Assembly: GCF_963668385.1 (NCBI RefSeq)
Contig: NZ_OY764327.1
Span: 3,072,501-3,136,500, forward strand
DNA length: 64,000 nucleotides
Reading direction: 5' to 3'
From: an uncultured Carboxylicivirga sp.
GTDB taxonomy: Bacteria > Bacteroidota > Bacteroidia > Bacteroidales > Marinilabiliaceae
The translations under genes and the position numbers were made by a program. The notes beneath the pieces were generated by a model. That model saw only the letters and a program-made list of their open reading frames with translations. It made no database searches and had not been told where the DNA came from. Below, in pieces: positions 45,601-54,189 of the stretch; position 1 is the first letter of the stretch; every line of letters starts with the position of its first letter.

Positions 45601-45718
45601 TACCGGATACGAAGGTGTTGAGCCTGAGGTAGCAGGAGCTGCTATGGAAGCTGGTTATGGTGGATGGACTTATCCTGTATTGCCAATGTACTTAGTAGGA
45701 TTAAACATTAACTTTTAA
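42677..45718 (+). CDS. SusC/RagA-family TonB-dependent glycan transporter
   Basis: 1013 residues. Signal peptide (cleavage near VLAFAQ), a carboxypeptidase-D-like N-terminal domain (about 25-100; GTITDQSGPIPGVSILIKG), then the TonB box and plug (ALNEVVAIGYGKARKKDLTS, SPLYVVDGVPM, ASASAIYGSRASNGVI) and a 22-strand barrel ending in N-I-N-F. All typical SusC features. With the SusD protein it forms the outer-membrane bed-and-lid importer of oligosaccharides. 35 bp before susD. Confidence 0.96.
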   Translation: MKKIIYNKLWLTTLLLLINVLAFAQQKTITGTITDQSGPIPGVSILIKGTTSGTITNIDGQYMLDAEVGQTLVISFIGYQEQEKQITAAESKIDFVLVEDNIALNEVVAIGYGKARKKDLTSAISSVNGDEVKTMSVSNPVEALQGKAPGIQVTSTGGAPGSAPRVLVRGFTSVSLSTSPLYVVDGVPMGDNLNFLNSNEIDHIDVLKDASASAIYGSRASNGVILITTKRGSEGKTNFSADLSYGVQRFKKPFEMADATEYAQIMNQSLNNAGLASRFDDPESLGKGTDWWDAGVNDYSPQTNFSFQASGGSEKYKYSASMSYFNQQSFYNSGEWERFTARVNLDWKFSDKVSAGFMVNPRRERWDNTPSWYQDYLLIDPITPIYRPESEQAGLNEYSIFQRSYYTYVWNPIARDARSFGTGGYYAAATSLFVAYKPIKDLEIKSQISGDYRYNHKDDFAPDFVIDGAHEWNAVNSVSRDYQFDDYYNWTNTATYDFKRNDHSLNVLGGVTFERWNYRNIKGSKENIPNNTELLRELDAATTNDKIYGNTWGNTLESFLGRVSYNYLGRYYITGTYRVDGASKFYGDNVWGSFPSASVAWRISDESFMESLSFMDDMKIRVGWGRLGNQNINNGLFNTLLAKNYYVLGNGGNVVNTTAVDQVGNQELKWETVEDVNVGVDFTLFNSKITGSVEYYQKKTIDMLFSNGYPYYSGYPGYASVMTNIGSMKSNGMEFAVTYRDQVGDFKYDVTLTAMTGSVEMTELSDSSPIIYRKDERSRTEVGSEPGYFYGYKTNGLFQNQYDVNSHTSDQGDLLQPFAQPGDIRFVDLNGDGVLDGDDRTKLGSPWPDFTTGLNISVSYKNFDFLANLYASIGNDVVNEVKTSLYSTTASEHNVISGLLNDAWHGEGTSNDIPRVNHIDNNQNYTRFSDFFVEDASFLRLKNIQLGYTLPENISGKAGLSRCRVYVSGQNLMTITGYEGVEPEVAGAAMEAGYGGWTYPVLPMYLVGLNINF

Positions 45719-45753
45719 TCCAATAGTCAATTATTGATAAATATTGAATAGAC

Positions 45754-47364
45754 ATGAAAAAAAATAAATATATTCTAATAATAGCTTTGTTTCTAGGAAT
45801 TCTCACTTCCTGTAAAGATTATTTAGAAGTTGATCAAAGAGGAAAGCAGACTCTAGATAATTACTTTGCTAATGAAACAGAGAGTGAAGTTTTTATTAAC
45901 GGATTATATCGTTCTCTTACTTTTTATAGCGATTGGTGGCAACAGTATATGTTTATTACCAATAATATGGCGACTGATGATGCATGGATGGGTAACATGA
46001 GTCAGGATCCTAGTGGTAACTACCCATACGCATTCTATACTATCGATGCTTCTAATGCACCAGGTAATTTACTTGACCAATATGTTCACGATTATTACCA
46101 TTTGTATAATTGTAACATTGCAATTAATCGTTTGCCGGGTGCAAATATTGAAGAAAATTTAAAACAACAGTTTATTGCTGAAGCTAAATTCTTGCGTGCT
46201 TTTACTTACTGGGAATTAGTTCAAAACTTTGGTGATGTTGTGTTAGTGACTGAGCCATTAGCGGTAAGCGAATTAAACATGGAGCGTTCTCCTAAAGAGG
46301 TTGTTTATGCGCAGGTGGTTAAGGATTTAAAAGAAGCTGCAGCTGTTTTACCTGAAAGATTTACCTCTGAAAATGTAGGGCGTGCAACAAAATATGCTTG
46401 TCAGGCTTTATTAGCTCGTACTTATTTGTACATGAAAGATTATCCAAATGCATATGCATATGCTGATAGTGTAATCAGAAGAGGTGGATATCAGTTAGAG
46501 CCTAACTTTGTTGATATCTGGAGTGTATACAATCACAATGGACAGGAATCTATTTTTGAGGTTCAAACAAGCGAAAATCAGGATTTCTCTGTAGGTAATA
46601 TGTTTTCAGTAGTAATGAATGCTCGTTCTGAAATTTGGTCTGATGATGAAGCAGATAAAATTATGGATGGTTGGGGATGGAATGTTCCTTCTTCACATCT
46701 TGAGCAAGCTTACCTGTCAGAAGGTGATGAAATCAGAAGAAAGAGTACCATTATTCGTTACGGCGAGCCTGTATATGGTGACGAGGAGTTAAATCCAAAT
46801 TATCAGTTCAACATTGATATTAATAAATCAGGTAGAACATGGCGTAAATTTTATGTGCCTATCGAAATGCGTAGATCTATCGCAAAGAAAGATGGACATA
46901 TTCCATTGCCATTTGTTTTACTTCGTTTAGGCGAAATGTATTTAACAAGAGCTGAAGCAGCATATTTCAATGGTGATATAGACCAAGCTCATCAAGATAT
47001 TGCTACAATCCGTGGCCGCGTTGGTTTAGGTGATAAAAATGATTTAACAGGTAACGATTTATTATATGCTATCTGGAAAGAACGTAGATTGGAAATGGCT
47101 TGCGAAGGCCAACGTTTATTCGATTTACGTCGCGAAATTGATCCTGTACAAAACAAACCAATGATTGACTTGGCAATGGGTCCTAATGGATACTTTGTGA
47201 AATATAACTTGGAAGAAAGTACTGATGAGTACGAAACTATCCATCCAGGAGAAGATCAAAGTAAGGGTTCTTTCTTTGTTGAAGGAAGACATGAACTTTG
47301 GCCTATTCCTCAGTCAGAAATTGACCGTACCAATGGAGTAGTATCTCAGAATCCAAATTACTAG
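45754..47364 (+). CDS. SusD/RagB-family outer-membrane lipoprotein
   Basis: 536 residues, lipobox LTSC (Cys20). The SusD TPR core is seen in HLYNCNIAINRLPGAN, KFLRAFTYWELVQNFGDVVL, and the C-terminal RAEAAYFNGDIDQAHQDIATIRGRVGL and WKERRLEMACEGQRLFDLRR segments. Ends with HELWPIPQSEIDRT, the family's usual end. It binds glycan at the surface and caps SusC. A strong terminator follows at 47380, so downstream enzyme genes are probably expressed at a lower level or from another promoter. Confidence 0.95.
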   Translation: MKKNKYILIIALFLGILTSCKDYLEVDQRGKQTLDNYFANETESEVFINGLYRSLTFYSDWWQQYMFITNNMATDDAWMGNMSQDPSGNYPYAFYTIDASNAPGNLLDQYVHDYYHLYNCNIAINRLPGANIEENLKQQFIAEAKFLRAFTYWELVQNFGDVVLVTEPLAVSELNMERSPKEVVYAQVVKDLKEAAAVLPERFTSENVGRATKYACQALLARTYLYMKDYPNAYAYADSVIRRGGYQLEPNFVDIWSVYNHNGQESIFEVQTSENQDFSVGNMFSVVMNARSEIWSDDEADKIMDGWGWNVPSSHLEQAYLSEGDEIRRKSTIIRYGEPVYGDEELNPNYQFNIDINKSGRTWRKFYVPIEMRRSIAKKDGHIPLPFVLLRLGEMYLTRAEAAYFNGDIDQAHQDIATIRGRVGLGDKNDLTGNDLLYAIWKERRLEMACEGQRLFDLRREIDPVQNKPMIDLAMGPNGYFVKYNLEESTDEYETIHPGEDQSKGSFFVEGRHELWPIPQSEIDRTNGVVSQNPNY

Positions 47365-47379
47365 TAAGATAAAATATTG

Positions 47380-47417
47380 AAAGGGTTGGGCCTGTCTTAG
47401 GCTCAGCCCTTTGTCTT
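47380..47417 (+). terminator. Terminator between susD and the glycoside hydrolases
   Basis: AAAGGGTTGGGCCT and AGGCTCAGCCCTTT (47380-47393, 47399-47412) pair over 14 positions with one mismatch, followed by GTCTTTTT. It divides the locus into a susCD part and an enzyme part. Confidence 0.75.
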
Positions 47418-47486
47418 TTTATATTATGTATACCTTCCCTAATTCTATTCTCATTACCATAATACCACATAGATAAATTACATCAT

Positions 47487-49094
47487 ATGGCATTTATAAA
47501 AATATCGACTTGCCTTGCATTTATTATAGCTTTAACGTGCTCATGTAATAGCAATAAAAAAACTTCAACGACGGGTGCACAGGAAGTTTTGATCAACTCA
47601 AATCAAAGTTTTCAAACCATGGAAGGGTTTGGAGCATCTGATTGCTGGACACTTCAGTTTGTTGGTAAAAACTGGCCCGAAGAAAAGAAAGAAGCAATAG
47701 CCGATTTATTATTCAGTAAAGAAAACGATGCAAATGGCAATCCTAAAGGTATTGGTTTGTCGCAATGGCGATTTAATATTGGTGGGGGTACCGCTGAACA
47801 AGGCGATAAAAGTGAAATACCAAGTAATTGGAGAAGAGCCGAGTGTTTTTTAAACGCCGATGGAACTTATAACTGGAATAAGCAGATTGGACAACAATGG
47901 TTTTTGAAAGCTGCTCAACAGAGAGGGGTTGAATCATTATTGGCCTTTAATAATACAGCGCCTGTTTACTTTACCAAAAATGGAAAAGGATGGTCGCCTG
48001 GTGGTCATCAATATAATTTAAAAGCAGATAAGTACGACGACTATGCTCAATTCTTAGTAGAAGTTTGTCAACACTTTGAAAACGAAGGCCTGGCTTTCGA
48101 TTATATCAGTCCATTTAACGAACCTCAATGGGACTGGAAAGCTCCTGCAACACAAGAAGGCAGTCCTGCCTGGAATGAAGAAATTGCTAAGTTAGTAAAG
48201 GAATTATCACCTGTTTTAGCTCAGAAAGTTCCTCATGCATTAATTGCAATTCCCGAAGCTGCTCAGCTTCAGTTTTTATATGAAAATAGAGGGTATAAAA
48301 ATCGCGATAATCAGATAAAAGATTTATTTAATTCGGCATCCGATATGTCTGTAATAGATCTTCCCAATGTAAAAAAGACTGCGATGGGCCATAGTTATTT
48401 TACAACTAATATTATGGATACCCTTATTACTGTAAGAGAAAAATTACGCGATTATTTAGATAATAATACAAAGGATGTCAATTATTGGCAAAGTGAATTC
48501 TGCATTCTTGAATCGCATGAAGATATTGGTGGAGGACACAAAAGAGATTTGGGTATGGCCACTGCCTTATATGTAGCAAGAGTTATTCATGCTGATTTGG
48601 CAATAGGTAATGCTTCACTTTGGAGTTGGTGGACTGCCGTTTCGCCTAATGATTATAAAGATGGTTTGGTATATATTGATTTAGGACCAGAGGTAAAACG
48701 AACTGAAACTTACGATGCTCAGTTGCAAAAAGATGGATATGTATACGATTCGAAATTGATGTGGGCATTGGGTAACTATTCTCGTTTTATTTCTCCGGGA
48801 ATGGTTCGCATCGATACACATTTAGAGAATTCTCCATCTCTTAAAGATCAAATGACTCAGTTGATGATTAGTGGATATGGAACAGTTGAAAAGGATAAAT
48901 ATGTTTTTGTAGCTGTTAATTATCAGGATAAAGAAACAGATCTTTCATTCAATGAATTTATGAAAGAGAATGATGATATGACAGCAAGTTGTTATATCAC
49001 ATCTGACGATAAAAATCTGGAAAAAACCGAAATAAATGAATCGGATATTCACATTCCGGCTCGCTCTGTAGTAACATTCGTTTTTGAACGATAA
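47487..49094 (+). CDS. GH30-family glycoside hydrolase, lipoprotein
   Basis: 535 residues, lipobox TCSC (Cys20). The (beta/alpha)8 barrel keeps GFGASDCW and the acid/base in SPFNEPQWDW (Glu212), and the nucleophile in YWQSEFCI (Glu337), followed by a beta-sandwich domain that ends IPARSVVTF. GH30 retains beta-glucosidase, beta-xylanase, beta-1,6-glucanase and beta-1,6-galactanase activities in different subfamilies; I cannot assign the subfamily. GH30 with GH5 and GH43 suggests a branched plant hemicellulose or arabinogalactan-type glycan (inference). It starts 122 bp after susD. Confidence 0.85.
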   Translation: MAFIKISTCLAFIIALTCSCNSNKKTSTTGAQEVLINSNQSFQTMEGFGASDCWTLQFVGKNWPEEKKEAIADLLFSKENDANGNPKGIGLSQWRFNIGGGTAEQGDKSEIPSNWRRAECFLNADGTYNWNKQIGQQWFLKAAQQRGVESLLAFNNTAPVYFTKNGKGWSPGGHQYNLKADKYDDYAQFLVEVCQHFENEGLAFDYISPFNEPQWDWKAPATQEGSPAWNEEIAKLVKELSPVLAQKVPHALIAIPEAAQLQFLYENRGYKNRDNQIKDLFNSASDMSVIDLPNVKKTAMGHSYFTTNIMDTLITVREKLRDYLDNNTKDVNYWQSEFCILESHEDIGGGHKRDLGMATALYVARVIHADLAIGNASLWSWWTAVSPNDYKDGLVYIDLGPEVKRTETYDAQLQKDGYVYDSKLMWALGNYSRFISPGMVRIDTHLENSPSLKDQMTQLMISGYGTVEKDKYVFVAVNYQDKETDLSFNEFMKENDDMTASCYITSDDKNLEKTEINESDIHIPARSVVTFVFER

Positions 49095-49106
49095 ATAAGG
49101 AAAGAA

Positions 49107-50141
49107 ATGAAAAAAATACTTTTAAGCTTATTAGGGCTTGCTTTTATTGCTATGTCGTGTAGCGATAGTTCAAGCGACCCCGCCCCTGGACAAGAAGATG
49201 ACAACAAAGTGGAAGATCCTGCTGCAAATATTGATTTTACTCAGCCTATTAGAGGGGTGAACTGGGCTGATGCAAGAGATAATTTTGTGGATGGATTGTT
49301 ATTGCCAAGTGGTTTAACCTCTGGCGATAATTATTATATGGTACAAGTTAATGCGCAATACATCATTAATGGTTTTATTAAAAACATGGATGCCAATACG
49401 GTTCGATTACCTATAAATTATGCAACGGTAAGCAGCTCTTGGTGGAATGGTTATAAAGGTGCCATTGATAAAGCCGTTGAAAAAGGAATGAGAGTGATAC
49501 TTGCCTATTGGGAAGGAGATAGCTCGCGTGATGGCAAGGTGGATGATGCTGCCGAGTTCTGGGAAATGTGGGCAACTGTAACAACTGATTATGCCGATAA
49601 TAAAGGGGTTTATTTCGAAGTGATGAACGAACCTCATGGGTATTCTCTTACTGAATTAACTGATTTATATGCTTCGTGGTTAGAGGAGTTTCCTACTATT
49701 CCTCATAGTCGTATATTATTGGGAGGAAAAGGTTGGAGTGAAGATGTAACCGGAGTTGGTGCCGATGCTCGTTTTTCTGATTGTTTATTATCATTACATA
49801 ATTATGCTTTCTGGGCTGAACGATCAGCCGACGAATGGAGAACTGATTGGTTAAACCGAATTGGTGATTATGGCAGCAGAACTGTTGTAACCGAGTTTGG
49901 AAGTACCATGACTCAAGGTAAAGATTATAACTCAACTCAGGAAGGGGATAATGAGGTGGATTATATTCAGGCAGCTACTGCAATATTCCGCGAAAAGGGA
50001 GTGCAAAGCGTTTATTGGCCTGGTTTGCGCGATGGCGACTGGTATAGTATTCAAACATACAATCCTGCAACATATACCTTGAGTACCACTAACCAATCGG
50101 GTTTAAGCCAGATCCGATACGGATGGGGATTTAATGATTAG
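49107..50141 (+). CDS. GH5-family glycoside hydrolase, lipoprotein
   Basis: 344 residues, lipobox AMSC (Cys18), then an acidic linker. The barrel shows RGVNWADARDNF, NTVRLPINY, the acid/base in FEVMNEPHGYS (Glu175), a His-Asn-Tyr (HNY) and the nucleophile in VVTEFGST (Glu263), followed by YWPGLRDGDW. GH5 retains endo-beta-glucanases, mannanases and related enzymes; the subfamily is not assigned. It lies 12 bp after the GH30 gene and 20 bp before the GH43 gene, in one operon. Lipid-anchored, probably at the cell surface. Confidence 0.85.
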   Translation: MKKILLSLLGLAFIAMSCSDSSSDPAPGQEDDNKVEDPAANIDFTQPIRGVNWADARDNFVDGLLLPSGLTSGDNYYMVQVNAQYIINGFIKNMDANTVRLPINYATVSSSWWNGYKGAIDKAVEKGMRVILAYWEGDSSRDGKVDDAAEFWEMWATVTTDYADNKGVYFEVMNEPHGYSLTELTDLYASWLEEFPTIPHSRILLGGKGWSEDVTGVGADARFSDCLLSLHNYAFWAERSADEWRTDWLNRIGDYGSRTVVTEFGSTMTQGKDYNSTQEGDNEVDYIQAATAIFREKGVQSVYWPGLRDGDWYSIQTYNPATYTLSTTNQSGLSQIRYGWGFND

Positions 50142-50161
50142 TAATACTAAATAGTTTATAA

Positions 50162-52063
50162 ATGAAGTATATATATAAATTAGTCACGATTGTTGTTTTG
50201 AGCTTGTTACCAGTTGTGGGATTTGCTCAAAAAGCTACCGATGCAAATAAGTATTCAGCCTATCTATTTACCTATTTTACCGGTAATGGTATGGATCAAG
50301 AGCAAATTCATTTTGCAATTAGTGAAGATGGCTACCATTTTTCAGCTTTAAATTATGATGCTCCGGTAATTAAATCAACCGAAATTAGTTCAACAGGTGG
50401 AGTACGCGATCCTCATATTTTAAGAGGCGAAGACGGAAAAACGTTTTACATGGTTGTAACCGATATGGTGTCGGCCAATGGCTGGAGCTCGAACCGTGCA
50501 ATGGTGTTGTTAAAATCAACCGATTTGGTGAATTGGTCTTCAAGTGTGGTTAATATTCAAAAGAAATACGATGATCAGGAAAGATTAAGAAGAGTTTGGG
50601 CCCCTCAAACTATTTTTGATCGCGAGGCTGGCAAGTATATGATATATTGGTCGATGATGTACGAAGGTGGTGGTGATATTATCTACTATGCGTATGCAAA
50701 CGATGATTTCACCGATATCGAAGGTCGTCCAAAACAATTATTCTTCCCTAAGAATAAACTGTCGTGTATCGATGGTGATATAATTTATAAAGATGGTAAG
50801 TACCACTTGTTTTATAAAACCGAAGGACATGGTAATGGTATCAAAAAAGCCACAACTACTTCGTTGACTTCCGGTAAATGGGAAGAGCAGGATAATTATC
50901 TGCAACAAACAACCGAGCCTGTTGAAGGTGCAGGTGTGTTTAAGCTGATTAACGAAGATGCCTACATTTTAATGTACGATGTGTACACAGCGGGTAAATA
51001 TCAATTCACAAAAACTACTGATCTAGAAAACTTCACCATTGTGGATCAGGAGGTAGAAATGGATTTTCATCCTCGTCATGGAACGGTTATTCCAATCACA
51101 TCTGAAGAATTAAACCGATTGAAGGATAAATGGGGGCAAGCGTTTACTGCCGATATTCAATTGGGAAGCAATCCTGTTTTGAAAGGATATTATGCCGACC
51201 CGGATGTATTGTATTCGCACAAAACCAACAAGTATTATATCTATCCAACCAGTGATGGTTTTGATGGATGGTCGGGTACTTTCTTCAAAACCTTTTCGTC
51301 GAAAGATATGGTTGACTGGAAAGATGAAGGTGTAATTCTGGATTTGAAAAAAGATGTGAAGTGGGCCGATCGTAACGCATGGGCTCCTTGCATCATAGAA
51401 AAAAAGGTAGGTAAGAAATATAAATACTACTATTATTTTACTGCAGCGCAAAAAATTGGAGTTGCAGTTGCCAATAAACCAGAAGGTCCATTCAAAGATT
51501 CGGGTAAGGCGTTAATTGCTGAACGTCCCGAAGGAGTTAACGGTGGTCAGGAGATTGATCCGGATGTGTTTCAAGATCCTGTAACTAAAAAATCATATTT
51601 GTACTGGGGTAATGGATATATGGCGGTTGCCGAGTTAAACGACGATATGGTGTCGATCAAGCCCAATACTACCAAGGTGATTACTCCGGATAATACATTC
51701 CGCGAAGGAACAACCGTTTTGTATCGCGATGGATTATACTATTTTTTATGGTCGGAAGATGATACCCGCAGTGCAAATTACCGTGTTCGTTACGGAGTAT
51801 CTAAATCTCCGGTAGGTCCTATCACCATTCCTGATCATAACCTGATTTTAAAGCGTGATGATTCAAAAGGTATTTATGCTACCGGGCATAATTCTGTAAT
51901 TCAGGTGCCAGGAAAAGATGAATGGTACATTGTTTATCATCGTTTTCAACGACCTGACGGTATAAAAATGGGAGATGCCGCCGGATTTCATCGCGAAGTT
52001 TGTATCGATCGAATGCAGTTTAACGAAAAAGGAGCTATAGTGCCCGTTGTACCTACAAAATAG
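50162..52063 (+). CDS. Double GH43-type glycoside hydrolase
   Basis: 633 residues, signal peptide ending near VGFAQ. Two five-bladed propellers in tandem: module 1 (about 30-300) with GGVRDPHI, DGDIIYKDG and PVEGAGVF; module 2 (about 320-625) with YYADPDVLY, EIDPDVFQD and FREGTTVLY. In each the Asp-Asp-Glu catalytic set of GH43 appears to be in place. GH43 covers alpha-arabinofuranosidases, beta-xylosidases and beta-galactosidases/galactofuranosidases. Two intact modules in one chain could act on different linkages. Last gene of the locus, with a terminator 30 bp downstream. Confidence 0.85.
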   Translation: MKYIYKLVTIVVLSLLPVVGFAQKATDANKYSAYLFTYFTGNGMDQEQIHFAISEDGYHFSALNYDAPVIKSTEISSTGGVRDPHILRGEDGKTFYMVVTDMVSANGWSSNRAMVLLKSTDLVNWSSSVVNIQKKYDDQERLRRVWAPQTIFDREAGKYMIYWSMMYEGGGDIIYYAYANDDFTDIEGRPKQLFFPKNKLSCIDGDIIYKDGKYHLFYKTEGHGNGIKKATTTSLTSGKWEEQDNYLQQTTEPVEGAGVFKLINEDAYILMYDVYTAGKYQFTKTTDLENFTIVDQEVEMDFHPRHGTVIPITSEELNRLKDKWGQAFTADIQLGSNPVLKGYYADPDVLYSHKTNKYYIYPTSDGFDGWSGTFFKTFSSKDMVDWKDEGVILDLKKDVKWADRNAWAPCIIEKKVGKKYKYYYYFTAAQKIGVAVANKPEGPFKDSGKALIAERPEGVNGGQEIDPDVFQDPVTKKSYLYWGNGYMAVAELNDDMVSIKPNTTKVITPDNTFREGTTVLYRDGLYYFLWSEDDTRSANYRVRYGVSKSPVGPITIPDHNLILKRDDSKGIYATGHNSVIQVPGKDEWYIVYHRFQRPDGIKMGDAAGFHREVCIDRMQFNEKGAIVPVVPTK

Positions 52064-52092
52064 GATTATTTAATGATTACAATACGTTACCT

Positions 52093-52131
52093 GGAAAGGC
52101 TGCATTAGCGGTCTTTCCAATTTTATTTTAT
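52093..52131 (+). terminator. Terminator of the polysaccharide locus
   Basis: GGAAAGGC (52093-52100) and GTCTTTCC (52111-52118) form an 8-bp stem with one G-U pair, then AATTTTATTTTATATT reaching the ATG of the chemoreceptor gene at 52135. Confidence 0.6.
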
Positions 52132-52134
52132 ATT

Positions 52135-53889
52135 ATGAAGTTACCAAGACTATCCATTAGGTTTAATTTAAATGATGTAAAAGTTAGTAAGCGACTAATT
52201 ATTAGCTTTGCAGTTTTGATTGTACTGATGTTTGTAGTTGGCGCATTTAGCGTGCTTACTATTCGCAGTACTGAGGAGGGGGCTGAGATTCAAGCCTATA
52301 TCGAGAATGCAATATCGGATGTGCGCGTTATTAATGAGCACAATATTGCTTATCGATACGATCGTAATGATTATCGTCCGGATATTATTCGCGATAAAGT
52401 GGGTAATGGAGTGTGGGTCTTAGATCAGTTACAGCCATATGTACCTGAATCTATTCAAGCACGTTTTGATTCTGCTTATACAGATTTGTTTAGTCTAACA
52501 GAGTTTACCGAAGACTATTTTCAATCGGCCTTAACATACGACAGTTTGGCTAATTTAGGAATTGATCAAGGGGCAGAATTGATAGCATATTACGAAGATT
52601 CATCTTTGCCTTTCTCGCAAAAAAGAGCTGCTTTTCAAGCTTTAGAACTACTGCATTTAGAATTAGTGAAACATCGGTTGCATCAGGGAATGATTAAAGA
52701 CTTTTCTCCAATTGATCAATCATTAGAAGTGATTACTGAACAGGTTAATTCAACTCACCCCGACGAGCAGGCCTTTGCAATGGTAAGTGATTTGAAAAAT
52801 ACCATTGATCAGTTTAAAACGATTCATGAGCACACAGGCTGGGTTAACTGGAAAATTGAGAATGTTTCGTTCAATGCCATTACTAATATCGATACAATGT
52901 CAACTCGCTTTAAAACGTACTTAAGTGATGAAATGAAGCGTAATATTCTGATTATTGTACTAACTATTGTGTTCTCTTTATTGTTTGCAGGAGGTATTGC
53001 TTTTGCGCTTATCCGATCGATTAATGTGGGCTTAAGCGAGGTAATTGACATTGCAGGTCAAATTGCCAAAGGTAATCTTAGTTTAGATGCTTTAAATAAA
53101 AGTAAAGTACGCAAAGACGAATTTGGAGTGTTAAAACAAGAGTTTGGTTTAATGTTACAATCGTTGCGCAACAATGTAAATAGTTTACTTGAAATGTCGA
53201 GTGTGTTGGAATCAACGGGTGATGCTTTGTTACAAAGTGCTCAGCATATATCGAATAATGCAACTGGTCAGGCTGCATCGGTTGAAGAAATTAGTGCTAC
53301 CCTTGATGAAATTGCAGTTGATATTGAAAGCAGTGCTGAAAATGCCAGTAAAACAAAACAATTATCTAATGAGTCGATGCAGTTTGTTGAAAAGATTGCA
53401 GAGCGTAATCAGCTGATGATTGATAAATCGGTGCAGATCGAAAGTGAGTCGGAGACTGTAACTCAAATTGCTTTACAAACCAATATTCTAGCTTTAAATG
53501 CAGCGGTTGAAGCTGCCATAGCCGGAGTAGCTGGCAGAGCCTTTGGTGTGGTTGCAACGCAGGTGAAAGAACTGGCAAATACCAGTAAAAAAGCTGCTGA
53601 TCGAATTATTAATCTATCAAAAGAAGGAGTGGAGTCATCAACCGAAGGTGGTGAGATGGTAAATAAAGTACTTCCTAGTCTGCAACAGATCGATGAAAAA
53701 ATCGATGAAGTGGCATTTGCCACTAACGAACAACGTTATAAATCCCAACAAATTATTAAAGCATTACAAAATCTGAACGACCTGTCGCAGGTGAACGCAA
53801 CTCAGTCAGAGGAGTTATCTGCCAGTTCCGAAGAATTAAAAGATCATGCTATTCAGTTAAAACATCAAGTCGATTTCTTTACATTATAA
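52135..53889 (+). CDS. Methyl-accepting chemotaxis protein-like receptor with atypical hairpin tip
   Basis: 584 residues. A first membrane helix (about 24-45), a periplasmic four-helix-like domain (about 46-265), a second helix (about 266-290), HAMP (about 290-345) and a long signalling coiled coil. The tip QTNILALNAAVEAAIAGVAG-RAFGVVAT departs from the usual AARAGExGRGFAVVAxEV: the Arg and Glu corresponding to Tsr 388 and 391 are Ile and Val, and the Glu matching Tsr 402 is Gln. No che gene is near. It begins 71 bp after the GH43 gene, past a terminator. Sugar-linked chemotaxis is only an inference. Confidence 0.85.
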   Translation: MKLPRLSIRFNLNDVKVSKRLIISFAVLIVLMFVVGAFSVLTIRSTEEGAEIQAYIENAISDVRVINEHNIAYRYDRNDYRPDIIRDKVGNGVWVLDQLQPYVPESIQARFDSAYTDLFSLTEFTEDYFQSALTYDSLANLGIDQGAELIAYYEDSSLPFSQKRAAFQALELLHLELVKHRLHQGMIKDFSPIDQSLEVITEQVNSTHPDEQAFAMVSDLKNTIDQFKTIHEHTGWVNWKIENVSFNAITNIDTMSTRFKTYLSDEMKRNILIIVLTIVFSLLFAGGIAFALIRSINVGLSEVIDIAGQIAKGNLSLDALNKSKVRKDEFGVLKQEFGLMLQSLRNNVNSLLEMSSVLESTGDALLQSAQHISNNATGQAASVEEISATLDEIAVDIESSAENASKTKQLSNESMQFVEKIAERNQLMIDKSVQIESESETVTQIALQTNILALNAAVEAAIAGVAGRAFGVVATQVKELANTSKKAADRIINLSKEGVESSTEGGEMVNKVLPSLQQIDEKIDEVAFATNEQRYKSQQIIKALQNLNDLSQVNATQSEELSASSEELKDHAIQLKHQVDFFTL

Positions 53890-54013
53890 GCAAGGTAATG
53901 TAAATCAATATCGAATTGTATTATCCCGTGTGTTGTTTCGGGTTTAATTATCTGAATAATATTTAAACTTCATTTATAAGCCTTCTCACTCAGTACGATT
54001 TCTCAAATTTTCT

Positions 54014-54143
54014 TACTTTTGCAATCTTAAACTAATTGCATAACAAAGTGGGGAGGCTTCCTCTTTTGTTTACTGTAATGGTAAATGCCCATAAAGCATT
54101 AAAAGGGTGTTTTTTATTCAAACGAAAAACTCTTTTTGTTTGA
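54014..54143 (+). promoter_or_regulatory. valS promoter and structured leader with a terminator-like hairpin and short ORF
   Basis: A -7 box TACTTTTG (54014-54021) puts the start about 160 nt before valS. The leader holds a GAGG/CCTC hairpin (54053-54063), then AAATGCCC (54083-54090) which can pair with GGGTGTTT (54105-54112, two G-U) followed by T6, a terminator-like hairpin. Its left arm can instead pair with GCATT (54096-54100). A 21-codon ORF (ATG 54078, stop 54141-54143) covers the hairpin, and a third hairpin lies at 54118-54143. Consistent with attenuation, not proven. Confidence 0.35.
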
Positions 54144-54189
54144 GTATGGGTAATGTAAAAATGCACATTTAAGTAGATAAAGTTAGAAT

